From positions 186,001 to 250,000 of the forward strand of contig NZ_JSZO01000011.1 in assembly GCF_000801955.1 (NCBI RefSeq): a stretch of DNA of 64,000 bases, written 5' to 3'. Shown in pieces: positions 8,525 to 17,009 of the stretch (position 1 is the first letter of the stretch; each line of letters starts with the position of its first letter). The position numbers and the translations under genes are program-made. The notes under the pieces were generated by a model. That model was given only the letters and a program-made list of their open reading frames with translations. It had not been told where the DNA came from and did not search any database. Source of the stretch: Ralstonia sp. A12 (GTDB taxonomy: Bacteria; Pseudomonadota; Gammaproteobacteria; Burkholderiales; Burkholderiaceae).

Positions 8525-10054
8525 TTGAATACAACGACACAACAACACCTGGAGCCCACCGGGCGCTGGCTGGTGCTGGCAGCGGTCTGCATGGCGGGGC
8601 TGATCCTGCCGCTGTCATTTACCGGCGCAGCGGTGGCAACACCGGCCATCGGGCGCACGCTGGGCGGCAGTGCCACGGCGCTGAACTGGGTGGTCAACGG
8701 CTTCATGCTGGCCTTCGGCAGTTGCCTGATGGTGGCGGGGGCGATGGCCGATGCATTTGGGCGCAAGCGCATTTTTGCCAGCGGCATCGCCTTGTTCGTG
8801 CTCGCGTCGATTGGTGTGGCGGTAGCGCCCAGCGTGACGGCGATCGGCTGGCTGCGTGCGCTGCAGGGCGTGGCGGCTGCGATGTCGATGGCCGGCGGCT
8901 CGGCGGCGCTGGCGCAGGAGTTTGACGGGCATGCGCGCATCCGCGCCTTCAGCCTGCTCGGCACAACGTTCGGCGTGGGGTTGGCCTTCGGGCCGCTGAT
9001 TGCCGGGGCGTTGATTCAGGCGGCAGGCTGGCGCGCGATCTTCGCGCTGTGCGCGGTGGTGGGCGCGCTCGCCTTCGTGTTTGGCGTGCCGCGCATGCGT
9101 GAGACGCGCGACCCCAATGCACGCGGTGTGGACTGGGCCGGTGCGGCCAGCTTCACGGCCACGCTCGTCCTGCTGACCTGGGCGCTGATGGAGGCGCCCG
9201 AGCGCGGCTGGGCAGATGGCGTGGTGCTGATGCTGTTTGCTGCGGCGGTGATCGGGTTGGTGGTGTTCATCGCCATCGAGCAGCGCGTGGCCCGGCCGAT
9301 GCTGGACTTGTCGCTGTTCCGCTTCCGGCGCTTCGTCGGCGTGCAGTTCCTGCCGATTGCAACCGCCTGCTATGTGGTGATGCTGGTCGTGTTGCCCGCG
9401 CGCCTGATCGGTATCGAGGGGCAGGGCGAGACCGAGGCCGGCATCACGATGATCGCGCTGTCGCTGCCCTTGCTGGTGGTGCCGCTGCTGGCCGTGCAAC
9501 TGGCGCATCGGTGGTCTGCTGCAACGCTCACCTGCGCGGGGCTGCTGGTGGCGGCGGTGGGTTTCTGGTGGCTGGGCGAGGTCGCTCCGGGTGCATCCGC
9601 CACTGCGTGGATCGCCCCGATGCTGATCACGGGCTTCGGCACCGGCTTTGCTTGGGGGCTGATGGATGGCCTCTCGGTGAGCGTGGTGCCCAAGGAGCGC
9701 GCTGGCATGGCGACCGGCATCTTCAGCACCACCCGGGTGGCTGGCGAGGCCATTGCGCTGGCGGTCGTGGGCGCGGCGCTCAGCGCGTTGATCGTTGCGC
9801 AGACGGGCACGTCCGGCGCAGCAAGCGCGGCGACGTGGATGGAGGCTGCGCACCGCACGGCCATGGGCAATGTTCCAGCGGCGCTGGCGCTACTACCGGC
9901 AGGCTCGGGGCCGATGCTCACGTCGGCGTATGGCGCGGCCTTTGCGCAGCTCGCGCACGCGCTGGCCGTGGTGTCCGTTGTGTCGGCAGCGGTGGTCTGG
10001 GGGCTGCTGGGGCGTTCTCAGTCTGCGCTGTCGGTCGCAGCGGACTCGCTGTAA
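8525..10054 (+). CDS. DHA2-family (EmrB/QacA type) MFS efflux transporter
   Basis: At 509 residues with about 14 hydrophobic helices this matches drug:proton antiporters of the DHA2 group. Motif A-like residues (MADAFGRKRIF) follow helix 2, and a glycine-rich motif C-like stretch (GTTFGVGLAFGPLIAG) follows later. The start is a TTG at 8525, eight bases after AGGGG; the next ATG is inside the first helix, so TTG is preferred. The divergent TetR gene and operator point to induction by a toxic compound. A dehalogenase-like hydrolase follows after 36 bases and may be cotranscribed. Confidence 0.92.
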   Translation: MNTTTQQHLEPTGRWLVLAAVCMAGLILPLSFTGAAVATPAIGRTLGGSATALNWVVNGFMLAFGSCLMVAGAMADAFGRKRIFASGIALFVLASIGVAVAPSVTAIGWLRALQGVAAAMSMAGGSAALAQEFDGHARIRAFSLLGTTFGVGLAFGPLIAGALIQAAGWRAIFALCAVVGALAFVFGVPRMRETRDPNARGVDWAGAASFTATLVLLTWALMEAPERGWADGVVLMLFAAAVIGLVVFIAIEQRVARPMLDLSLFRFRRFVGVQFLPIATACYVVMLVVLPARLIGIEGQGETEAGITMIALSLPLLVVPLLAVQLAHRWSAATLTCAGLLVAAVGFWWLGEVAPGASATAWIAPMLITGFGTGFAWGLMDGLSVSVVPKERAGMATGIFSTTRVAGEAIALAVVGAALSALIVAQTGTSGAASAATWMEAAHRTAMGNVPAALALLPAGSGPMLTSAYGAAFAQLAHALAVVSVVSAAVVWGLLGRSQSALSVAADSL

Positions 10055-10090
10055 CACGTTCCATTCTTTCCACCCAAAACGAGGCACCTC

Positions 10091-11011
10091 ATGCTCCAAT
10101 CCAGCGATACGTTGGACGGCACGTTCCCGTACGCCCCGCACTTCACGGACGCTCCAGGTTTCCCAATGCACTACGTCGATGAAGGCCCGCGCGATGGGCA
10201 AGCCATCCTGTGCCTGCACGGCGAGCCCACGTGGGGCTACCTGTTCCGGCACCTGATTGCCGCGTTGCGTGAGACGCATCGCGTGGTGGTGCCCGACCAC
10301 ATGGGCTTTGGCAAGAGCGCCACGCCACGAGACCGCAGCTATTGGCTGCAAGACCACGTCGACAACCTTGAGCGCTTCGTGCTGGCGCTGGATCTGTGTG
10401 ATGTCACGCTGGTCATGCACGACTTTGGCGGGCCGGTTGGGATGGGATTGGCGGCACGCCATCCTGACCGCATCCGCCGTGTTGTTTCCATCAACGGCCC
10501 GACGCCTTTCGGGCAAGCCAGTCTGGTCGAGCGGCTGACCGCGAACGTTCAAGTGTCGCCCTGGTTCCAGTGGATCGTGAAGGCGCAATCCGAAGGGCGT
10601 CTCGAACCCGTGCTGGGCGAGCTTGGCTACAACATCCTCAGCACGCTCAAGCTCAATGGCTTCGAGAATCACGCGCGCATCAACGACACGTGGCTACGTG
10701 CCTATGGCGCGCCGTTCGCCACGCCGGCCGAATGTGCCGGTGCGATCGGCTGGGCCAAGGGGTTTGCCACCGACGCACATCAATTCGAGATGCCCGATGC
10801 GGTTGCCAAACAGGCCATCCAGTCCAAGCCGGCGCTTGCGATCTGGGGCATGGCGGACCGTACGCTGCATGCCGAGCACTTTCTGCCGCTGTTCGGTGAG
10901 CTGTTTCCGCAGGCGCCTGTCCACAAGCTGGACGGGGTGGGGCATTACAGCCTGGAGGACGCGCCGGAACCGATCGCCGCGCTCGTTGCGGCGTTCCTGC
11001 AGCAGACCTGA
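10091..11011 (+). CDS. Haloalkane dehalogenase-like alpha/beta hydrolase
   Basis: This 306-residue protein is closest in motifs to class I haloalkane dehalogenases (DhlA type): HGEPTWGYLFR at residues 43-53, nucleophile Asp111 in MHDFGGP, and catalytic His285 in GVGHYSLED. An ADRT segment may hold the acidic member. One key point differs: the residue after the nucleophile is Phe112, where DhlA has the halide-binding Trp125. Dehalogenation is therefore possible but not assured; epoxide or ester hydrolysis are alternatives. It follows the efflux pump gene by 36 bases and probably shares its TetR control, which would link enzyme and pump to one compound. Confidence 0.85.
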   Translation: MLQSSDTLDGTFPYAPHFTDAPGFPMHYVDEGPRDGQAILCLHGEPTWGYLFRHLIAALRETHRVVVPDHMGFGKSATPRDRSYWLQDHVDNLERFVLALDLCDVTLVMHDFGGPVGMGLAARHPDRIRRVVSINGPTPFGQASLVERLTANVQVSPWFQWIVKAQSEGRLEPVLGELGYNILSTLKLNGFENHARINDTWLRAYGAPFATPAECAGAIGWAKGFATDAHQFEMPDAVAKQAIQSKPALAIWGMADRTLHAEHFLPLFGELFPQAPVHKLDGVGHYSLEDAPEPIAALVAAFLQQT

Positions 11012-11014
11012 CGG

Positions 11015-12205
11015 CTATTTGCTCAAGCGCGGCGGCACGGCGTGTGCACCGCGCGTTTCGCGAAACCACAGCGCCAGGCTTTCGTCTTCCAGCGCATAGG
11101 CGCCGCGCGATTCCTTCCAGATCAGGTTCTTGTCGCGCAGCGCGTCAAGCGCGGCTTGCACCGTGGCGGTGGAGAAGTCGCTATGGCCCAAGCGCGCGGC
11201 GTAGGCCTTCATCGCGTCTTCCGAGAAGGGCGAGTAGCCTTGCCCGCGCTCGATCAACACGGCTAGCACCACGCGCTGGATTTCGGTCAAGGCGCTGTAC
11301 TCGCTCTCGATCTCGCCCCAGATGCGGTCGCGGAAACCCTGTGCGCCGCGCTTGAGCAGTTCGCCCAGGCTGGCGGCCTCGCCCAGCTCCAGCGCGATCT
11401 CGCTGACGATGCCCTTGAGCATCTCCGGCCGATGTCCGACCAACTGGAAGGCAGCAAAGATGTCGTCTTCCTTGAACTGGTTGTTGGGCGCCAGGTGCTG
11501 GTTGACCCACGCGGTATAGGCCGACACATAGGCACGGCCCAGCAGCGGGAAGTTGGTCACGCGCGAGCCGAAGAACGGCTGCGTACGATTGAGCAGCAGG
11601 TTGGCGAGCTTGTCGCGGTTCGAGCCCGTGAAGACCAGGAACAGGCGTGGGTCCTCTACCCCCTGGTTCATCTGGTCGCGCGCGGCCTTGAGCGCGAACA
11701 TGGCGTTGGTGCCCGCCTCGGTGGACAGCGCGTGCTGCGCCTCATCGATGATCAGTACGATGGGCCGCTGCACCGCCTTGTAGAGCACATCCAAGGCATC
11801 GGCCAGGGTGATGCCCGGCGGCAACCCGATCTTGCCGAGGTTGAACGTGAAGGTGCGCAGCACGTCCACCTTCTCCATGCCGGCCTGCTTGGCCAGCTTG
11901 GCGATCGGCCCGTCGAATTCGGACAGCTTGGACTTGATGGCATCGGCGATCAGCAGGCCGGGGTCGCGGGCGCGGTCGGCCCAGAGGTCGACATAGATGG
12001 CGATCCACTTGCGGCGCTCGACTTCGGGCACCAGGTCTTCGCGCAGGAACGTGCTTTTGCCGGTGCGCCGGGGTGCGGACAGGAAGAGGCCGGAGCGTGC
12101 GTCGGCCAGGCCCTTGCCCTCCAGGCTGTCGCACAGCGTATGGGCGAGGTCCTGGCGGTGGAAGTTGAAGCGGCCGGTGTCAGTGTCTGAATCGGTGGAT
12201 GCCAT
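11015..12205 (-). CDS. AAA-type ATPase with C-terminal winged-helix region
   Basis: The 396-residue product has Walker A SAPRRTGKST near residue 45, Walker B IVLIIDEAQHA near 150 and a sensor-like LFLVFTGSNRDKL near 190, in the manner of archaeal-type/AAA_16 ATPases. The last 100 residues (LTEIQRVVLAVLIERG..., then ALDALRDKNLIWKE) look like a winged-helix DNA-binding domain. No signal peptide or helix is seen, so it is cytoplasmic. It stands alone between a convergent hydrolase gene and the divergent copper operon. The reading is a STAND-like switch or DNA-linked ATPase; the biological role is unknown. Confidence 0.75.
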   Translation of the reverse strand: MASTDSDTDTGRFNFHRQDLAHTLCDSLEGKGLADARSGLFLSAPRRTGKSTFLREDLVPEVERRKWIAIYVDLWADRARDPGLLIADAIKSKLSEFDGPIAKLAKQAGMEKVDVLRTFTFNLGKIGLPPGITLADALDVLYKAVQRPIVLIIDEAQHALSTEAGTNAMFALKAARDQMNQGVEDPRLFLVFTGSNRDKLANLLLNRTQPFFGSRVTNFPLLGRAYVSAYTAWVNQHLAPNNQFKEDDIFAAFQLVGHRPEMLKGIVSEIALELGEAASLGELLKRGAQGFRDRIWGEIESEYSALTEIQRVVLAVLIERGQGYSPFSEDAMKAYAARLGHSDFSTATVQAALDALRDKNLIWKESRGAYALEDESLALWFRETRGAHAVPPRLSK

Positions 12206-12381
12206 CGCTTTAGGTTCGATTATGGATTGCGGTATAAATTATAGTCAGAACCATAATTAAGGATAATCCCGGTCGGATTGCAACCCGATCTGCGTGATTT
12301 GTGATGGCGCGGCACTACGCCGCAGGCAAAACGGGGAACCTTGTGCGCCGCTATACTCCCGGGATTCCATCGTTGCGCCCC

Positions 12382-12783
12382 ATGCTCCATCGCCGCTGGC
12401 TCCCCCTCGTCTGGCTTGCGATCGTACTGAATGTACTGTCGCCGGTGCTCGCTTCCGCTCGCGCGGCAGCTACGGGCACGCTCGCCGTCGACCTGTGTAG
12501 CGCAACGGCCCCGCATGGCAGCACGGTGCAGGTCACCATCGACCTGCAAGGCGATGGCACCGCCGATGATTCGGCCGCCCACCATAGTGTGGCGCACTGT
12601 CTGTACTGCCCGGGGTTTGCTGCCGGGTTCGCGCTGGCATCATTGCCGGCGCTGGATGTTCCTTCCGCCTATTTCGTCTATCGCGTGCGGCAGCCGGCCA
12701 GCCCGGCGCCGGTGTACGCGCGCAGTGCGCTGCGCGTGGCCGAATCGCGCGCGCCACCGGTTTCTCCGCCGTTGTCGATCTGA
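12382..12783 (+). CDS. DUF2946 protein, CruR-like copper-sensing upstream ORF
   Basis: The product has 133 residues starting at the ATG at 12382 (MLHRRWLPLVW), with a signal-like hydrophobic N-terminus. It carries the DUF2946 hallmarks: CLYC (Cys73-Cys76) preceded by His72, and an RAPP motif at residues 123-126, eight codons before the stop. In Bordetella pertussis a DUF2946 protein heading a TonB-transporter operon (CruR) senses copper through CXXC; copper relieves a translation arrest at RAPP and allows Rho-dependent termination before the next gene. Both motifs and the gene order are the same here. A TATACT -10-like element lies at 12352. I infer that this gene is a regulator rather than an enzyme. 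Confidence 0.85.
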   Translation: MLHRRWLPLVWLAIVLNVLSPVLASARAAATGTLAVDLCSATAPHGSTVQVTIDLQGDGTADDSAAHHSVAHCLYCPGFAAGFALASLPALDVPSAYFVYRVRQPASPAPVYARSALRVAESRAPPVSPPLSI

Positions 12784-12867
12784 CGCGCCCGCGGGAGTGA
12801 GTCTCGCGGCGCTTTTGCGTCTGGCCAGCTTCATGGCCGGCGCCATCGCAATCCGGAGATCACCCCG

Positions 12868-15180
12868 ATGTCATTCCCCATGCGCGCCGCGGCTGCCAAG
12901 CCCAAGCGCACGCTGGTGTGCCGTGCCGCGCTCGCCTTGAGCGCTGCTGCACCGCTGCCTACCTTTGCCGCTGACGATGCGGCACCCGCGCTGGTTGCCC
13001 AGGAACTCGCGCCGACCGTGGTGCGTGCCACCGCCGCGCCCGCGCCGTTTGCCCGCAACACGCCCGCCGTGGTGCAGACCGTGACGGCCGATCAACTGGC
13101 CGATCGCAATGTCGTCACCACCGAAGACGCCGTCAAATACCAACCCAACGTGATGGTGCGCCGCCGCTTCATTGGCGACCGCAACTCCATCTTTGCCGGC
13201 CGCGACTTCAACGAGATTCAGAGCGCACGCGGCCTGCTGTATGCCGACGGCATCCTGCTCTCCAACCTGCTCGGTTCCAGCTACAGCTTCCCACCGCGCT
13301 GGTCGATGGTCGGGCCGGATGACCTGGCGCGCGTCGACATCCTGTACGGGCCGTTTTCGGCGCTGCTGCCGGGCAATTCGATGGGCACGACGATTTCGAT
13401 GACGTTGCGCAAGCCCGAGACCTTCGAGGCCGCTGCGCAGACGCAGGTGATGCGCCAGCACTACAGCGATGCGTATGGTTTCTCGCGCAACGTCACCGGC
13501 AACCACGAGAGCGCGTCGCTGGGCGACCGTGTCGGCAAGTTCTGGTATGCGCTGTCGGTCGACCGGCTGGAGAACGACAGCCAGCCGATGCAGTACGCCA
13601 CGCCCAACTCCAAGTTCACGCCGGGCGGCGCACCGGTGCCGGTGACGGGCGCCCGGCAAGACCTCGGCCCCAACGGACTGCCGCGCGTGATTCTCGGGCC
13701 GCAGATGCTTGAGCGCACGCAGCAACTGCAAGAGACGCTGCGCATGGGCTACGCGTTCAGTGACAGCCTGGAGGCATCGCTCACGCTCGGTCATTGGGAG
13801 AACCACTACAACGACCAGGCGATCAGCTTTCTGCGCGATGCCGCCGGCAACGCGGTCACGGGCGGCAACGTGCTCATCAATGGCACGCCGTACACCATCG
13901 CCCAGAACGCCTTCGCCCCGCAAAACGGCGATCAGGAAAACTGGCTGTACGGCCTGGGCGTAAAGGGCAAGCTTGGCGGCTGGAAGATCGACGCCAACGC
14001 CTCTGCGTACAACGTCACGCGCGACATCCTGCGCGCGTCCAACACGGTGGCCGGCAATGGCCCCGGTACGGTGTTTTACGGTGATGGCACGGGGTGGTCG
14101 AATTTTGATGTGAAGGCCGTCTCGCCCACAGTGTCGGGCCATACCTTCACGACTGGCTACCACTACGACCAGTACCACCTGCGCAACCAGACCTTCAACG
14201 CCACCAACTGGTCTGCCGAGACGCTTTCCACGCTCAAGTCCAGCTACCAGGGCGATACGCGGACGCAGGCCGTCTTCCTGCAAGACGCGTGGGCCTTCGC
14301 GCCGCGCTGGCTGGCCACGCTGGGTTTGCGGTACGAGAACTGGCGCGCCTACAACGGTCAGCTCGGCAACGGCAGCACCACGCTTGGCTACGCGAGCCGC
14401 ACGGAAGACGCGTTCTCGCCCAAGGCCGCCGTGCAATGGCAAGCCACGCAAGACACGTTGCTGCGCCTGTCGTATGGCCGTGCGGTGCGCTTCCCGACGG
14501 TGGCGGAGTTGTTCCAGGGCACGATCAGCGGCAACACCATCGTCAACAACGACCCGAACCTTAAGCCCGAGCGCGCCAATGATTTCGACTTCACCGTCGA
14601 GCAGGCCGTGCCGTACGGCGTGCTGCGCACCAGCCTGTTCCAGAGCGACGTGCGCGACAGCATCTACACGCAGACCAACATCCTGGTCACGCCCAACGTG
14701 ACCAATGTGCAGAACGTCGGCCGCGTACGCACGCGCGGCATCGAGCTGGCGTATTCGGGGCAGGACGTGCTGCATGACGTGGGGGGGCGCGGCGTTGACG
14801 TGGAGGCCAACGTTGCCTTCACGCAGTCGAAGACGCTGGAGGATGCCGCCAACCCCACTTATGTCGACAAGACCTGGCCGCGCATGCCGCGCGTGCGCGC
14901 CAACCTGTTTGCGAGCTGGCATGCCACGCCGGATTGGACGGTGGGCGCGGGTGTCCGCTATTCGGGCCGGCAATATGGCACGCTCGACAACACCGACGTG
15001 CTGCCCAATGTCTATGGCGGCACGAGCAGTTTCTTCACGGTGGATCTCAAAGCCAGCTACCGCATCGACAAGCACTTCACGCTGGCACTTGGCGTCGACA
15101 ACCTGACCGATCGGCGGTACTTCGTGTACCACCCGTATCCGTCGCGCACGTTCTATGGACAACTGAAATGGCGTCTGTAA
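12868..15180 (+). CDS. TonB-dependent outer membrane receptor, probable copper uptake
   Basis: This encodes 770 residues: a signal peptide (cleavage near TFAAD), an N-terminal plug at roughly residues 45-165 (VVQTVTADQLADRN, VDILYGPFSALLPGN), then a 22-strand type beta-barrel ending in NLTDRRYFVYHPYPSRTF. Members import scarce metals or chelates across the outer membrane with TonB energy. The substrate is inferred to be copper because a CruR-type DUF2946 gene precedes it by 84 bases; the sequence of the barrel alone does not say so. Its stop overlaps the next start (TAATG). Confidence 0.93.
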   Translation: MSFPMRAAAAKPKRTLVCRAALALSAAAPLPTFAADDAAPALVAQELAPTVVRATAAPAPFARNTPAVVQTVTADQLADRNVVTTEDAVKYQPNVMVRRRFIGDRNSIFAGRDFNEIQSARGLLYADGILLSNLLGSSYSFPPRWSMVGPDDLARVDILYGPFSALLPGNSMGTTISMTLRKPETFEAAAQTQVMRQHYSDAYGFSRNVTGNHESASLGDRVGKFWYALSVDRLENDSQPMQYATPNSKFTPGGAPVPVTGARQDLGPNGLPRVILGPQMLERTQQLQETLRMGYAFSDSLEASLTLGHWENHYNDQAISFLRDAAGNAVTGGNVLINGTPYTIAQNAFAPQNGDQENWLYGLGVKGKLGGWKIDANASAYNVTRDILRASNTVAGNGPGTVFYGDGTGWSNFDVKAVSPTVSGHTFTTGYHYDQYHLRNQTFNATNWSAETLSTLKSSYQGDTRTQAVFLQDAWAFAPRWLATLGLRYENWRAYNGQLGNGSTTLGYASRTEDAFSPKAAVQWQATQDTLLRLSYGRAVRFPTVAELFQGTISGNTIVNNDPNLKPERANDFDFTVEQAVPYGVLRTSLFQSDVRDSIYTQTNILVTPNVTNVQNVGRVRTRGIELAYSGQDVLHDVGGRGVDVEANVAFTQSKTLEDAANPTYVDKTWPRMPRVRANLFASWHATPDWTVGAGVRYSGRQYGTLDNTDVLPNVYGGTSSFFTVDLKASYRIDKHFTLALGVDNLTDRRYFVYHPYPSRTFYGQLKWRL

Positions 15181-16433
15181 TGCATTCGATTCCGCGGTGG
15201 ACAGCTGGCCTGCTGCTGGCCTTGGCAGCGGCGGTTGCCATCGCGCACGAAGGCCACGACCACGGCGCCATGGCCAGCAAGGCTGCAGCCAAACCGCAGC
15301 TCGCCACCACCGCCGCGTTTGATAAAGCAGGGCGCTTGTGGGTGACGTGGGCGGAAGGGCAGTACGTGGTGGTGGCGTCGTCCGATGATCTTGGCAAGAC
15401 GCTCTCCAAGCCGCAGCGCGTGAACCCGCAGCCCGAGCCGATCTACACCGACGGCGAGAACCGCCCCAAGGTGATTGCCAGCCCCGATGGCGCGCTGTAC
15501 GTGAGCTGGTCACGCCCGCTTGACGCGCCGTACACGGGCTACGTGCGCTTCTCGCGCTCGCTCGACGGCGGAAAGACGTGGAGTGCTCCGGTGATCGTCC
15601 ACCATGACCGCCAACCGATCACGCACCGCTTCGATTCGATTGCCGTGGATAGCGAGGGCCGGATCTTCGTCACCTGGATCGACAAGCGTGATCTGCTGCG
15701 CGCGCAGGCGGCCAAGCAGCCGTACGACGGCGCGGCGGTGTACTACACCGTGTCCACCGACCGGGGCGCCACGTTCGCGCCGGAGCGCAAGGTCATCGAC
15801 CAGACCTGCGAGTGCTGCCGCATTGCACTGGCGCCGGATGCCAACGGCCACATGCTTGCGTTGTGGCGCAACGTGTTTGCCGGCCAGATTCGCGATCACG
15901 CATTGGCGACTTTGCCGGTCGACAACACGCCGTTTGCCATCACGCGGGCCACGTTCTCTGAATGGCGCGTCGATGCCTGCCCGCACCACGGCCCGGCCCT
16001 GGCCGTAACGGCCGATGGTGTACGGCACATGGCGTGGTTCTCGGTACAGCAGGACAAGCCGGGGTTGTTCTACAGCCGTCTCTCGGCGGATGGCCGGCCG
16101 ATTGGCGATGCCTGGGCGTTTGCGGGTTCCGCGCAAGCGGGGGCGCAGGCATCGCACCCGGCATTGCTGGCGGCGGACAGCGCGCTGTGGCTCGTCTGGA
16201 AGCAGTTTGCCGATGACCACATGCAGATCCTGCTACGCAAATCGACCGACGGCGGTGCGCACTGGACGACCCCAGTCAGCCTGGCTCAAACCGATGGCGG
16301 CAGCGACCATCCGCAACTGCTTGCGCGCGACGGCCATGTCTACCTGTCGTGGCGCACGCAGGCTGAGGGTTACCGCTTGATGAATATCGACAGTGCCAGT
16401 CCGTCCAATCCATCACTGGAAGCATCTCAATGA
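15180..16433 (+). CDS. Secreted Asp-box (sialidase-like) beta-propeller with metal-binding motifs
   Basis: The 417-residue protein has a signal peptide; cleavage after Ala22 (AIA) would leave His23 as the mature N-terminus, in HEGHDHG. Several Asp boxes (SxDxGxxW/F: SSDDLGKTLS, SLDGGKTWS, STDRGATF, STDGGAHW) indicate a sialidase-type propeller. Catalytic sialidase residues were not recognised. Cys210-Glu-Cys-Cys213 and Cys267-Pro-His-His270 are further candidate metal ligands. Start: ATG at 15180 overlapping the receptor stop; an alternative ATG is at 15168. Position between a TonB receptor and a thioredoxin suggests a periplasmic copper-handling partner rather than a glycosidase. That is inference. 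Confidence 0.8.
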   Translation: MHSIPRWTAGLLLALAAAVAIAHEGHDHGAMASKAAAKPQLATTAAFDKAGRLWVTWAEGQYVVVASSDDLGKTLSKPQRVNPQPEPIYTDGENRPKVIASPDGALYVSWSRPLDAPYTGYVRFSRSLDGGKTWSAPVIVHHDRQPITHRFDSIAVDSEGRIFVTWIDKRDLLRAQAAKQPYDGAAVYYTVSTDRGATFAPERKVIDQTCECCRIALAPDANGHMLALWRNVFAGQIRDHALATLPVDNTPFAITRATFSEWRVDACPHHGPALAVTADGVRHMAWFSVQQDKPGLFYSRLSADGRPIGDAWAFAGSAQAGAQASHPALLAADSALWLVWKQFADDHMQILLRKSTDGGAHWTTPVSLAQTDGGSDHPQLLARDGHVYLSWRTQAEGYRLMNIDSASPSNPSLEASQ

Positions 16434-16936
16434 CTATCCGCTTGAAGACGCTGGCGATGGGGTTGGCGCTGTCTGCCGCTGCCATCACTGCACAAGCTGC
16501 TGAGGCATTGCGCTTTCAGCCGCTGTACGCGCGCGACGTACCTGCGCTGTTGCAAACGCCACGTACCCGCCCGCTCATCGTCGAGATCTGGTCGCTCGAT
16601 TGCAGCTACTGTCGCGAGAACATCGCCCGCATTGCGCAGTGGCGGCACACCGCCAAGCAGAACGTGGATGTCGTGATGGTGGCAATGGATGGCCCAGAGC
16701 AGGCCGACATGATGAACCGTGCGCTGGCGCCGCTAGCGCGCGACAGCAAGGTTGGCCTGGCACGCATGCCGCAATACGCCAATGCCGAAGCCATGCCCGA
16801 GCGCATGCGCGCCGCGCTGGACCCAGGTTGGCAGGGTGAGATGCCGCGCACCATCATCCTGCGTGCCGACGGCAAGCGCCATGCATCGAGCGGCTTGCTC
16901 ACGCCAGAGGCACTGGAAGCGGCGCTCGCACACTAA
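16430..16936 (+). CDS. Periplasmic thioredoxin-fold (TlpA-like) protein
   Basis: The 168-residue product has a cleavable signal (ITAQAAEA) and a thioredoxin fold with the redox pair Cys58-Ser-Tyr-Cys61 after IVEIWSLD. A conserved cis-proline-like segment occurs in MPRTIILRADG. Its ATG overlaps the stop of the propeller gene (ATGA), so translation is coupled. In this operon the likely job is reducing cysteine motifs (for example the CECC of the propeller) or handling reduced copper in the periplasm. Confidence 0.88.
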   Translation: MTIRLKTLAMGLALSAAAITAQAAEALRFQPLYARDVPALLQTPRTRPLIVEIWSLDCSYCRENIARIAQWRHTAKQNVDVVMVAMDGPEQADMMNRALAPLARDSKVGLARMPQYANAEAMPERMRAALDPGWQGEMPRTIILRADGKRHASSGLLTPEALEAALAH

Positions 16937-17009
16937 GCTCTCTTAACCTACCCGGACGCTCGTTTTGAAATAATCCCCGCCCCAATTCTTCAACAACAAA
17001 GGCAGGGAA

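Noticed and set aside
12871-15513. Open frame of 880 codons antisense to the TonB receptor gene
   Set aside because: It is the GC-driven mirror of a well-supported gene, is Arg/His/Val rich and has no family motif.
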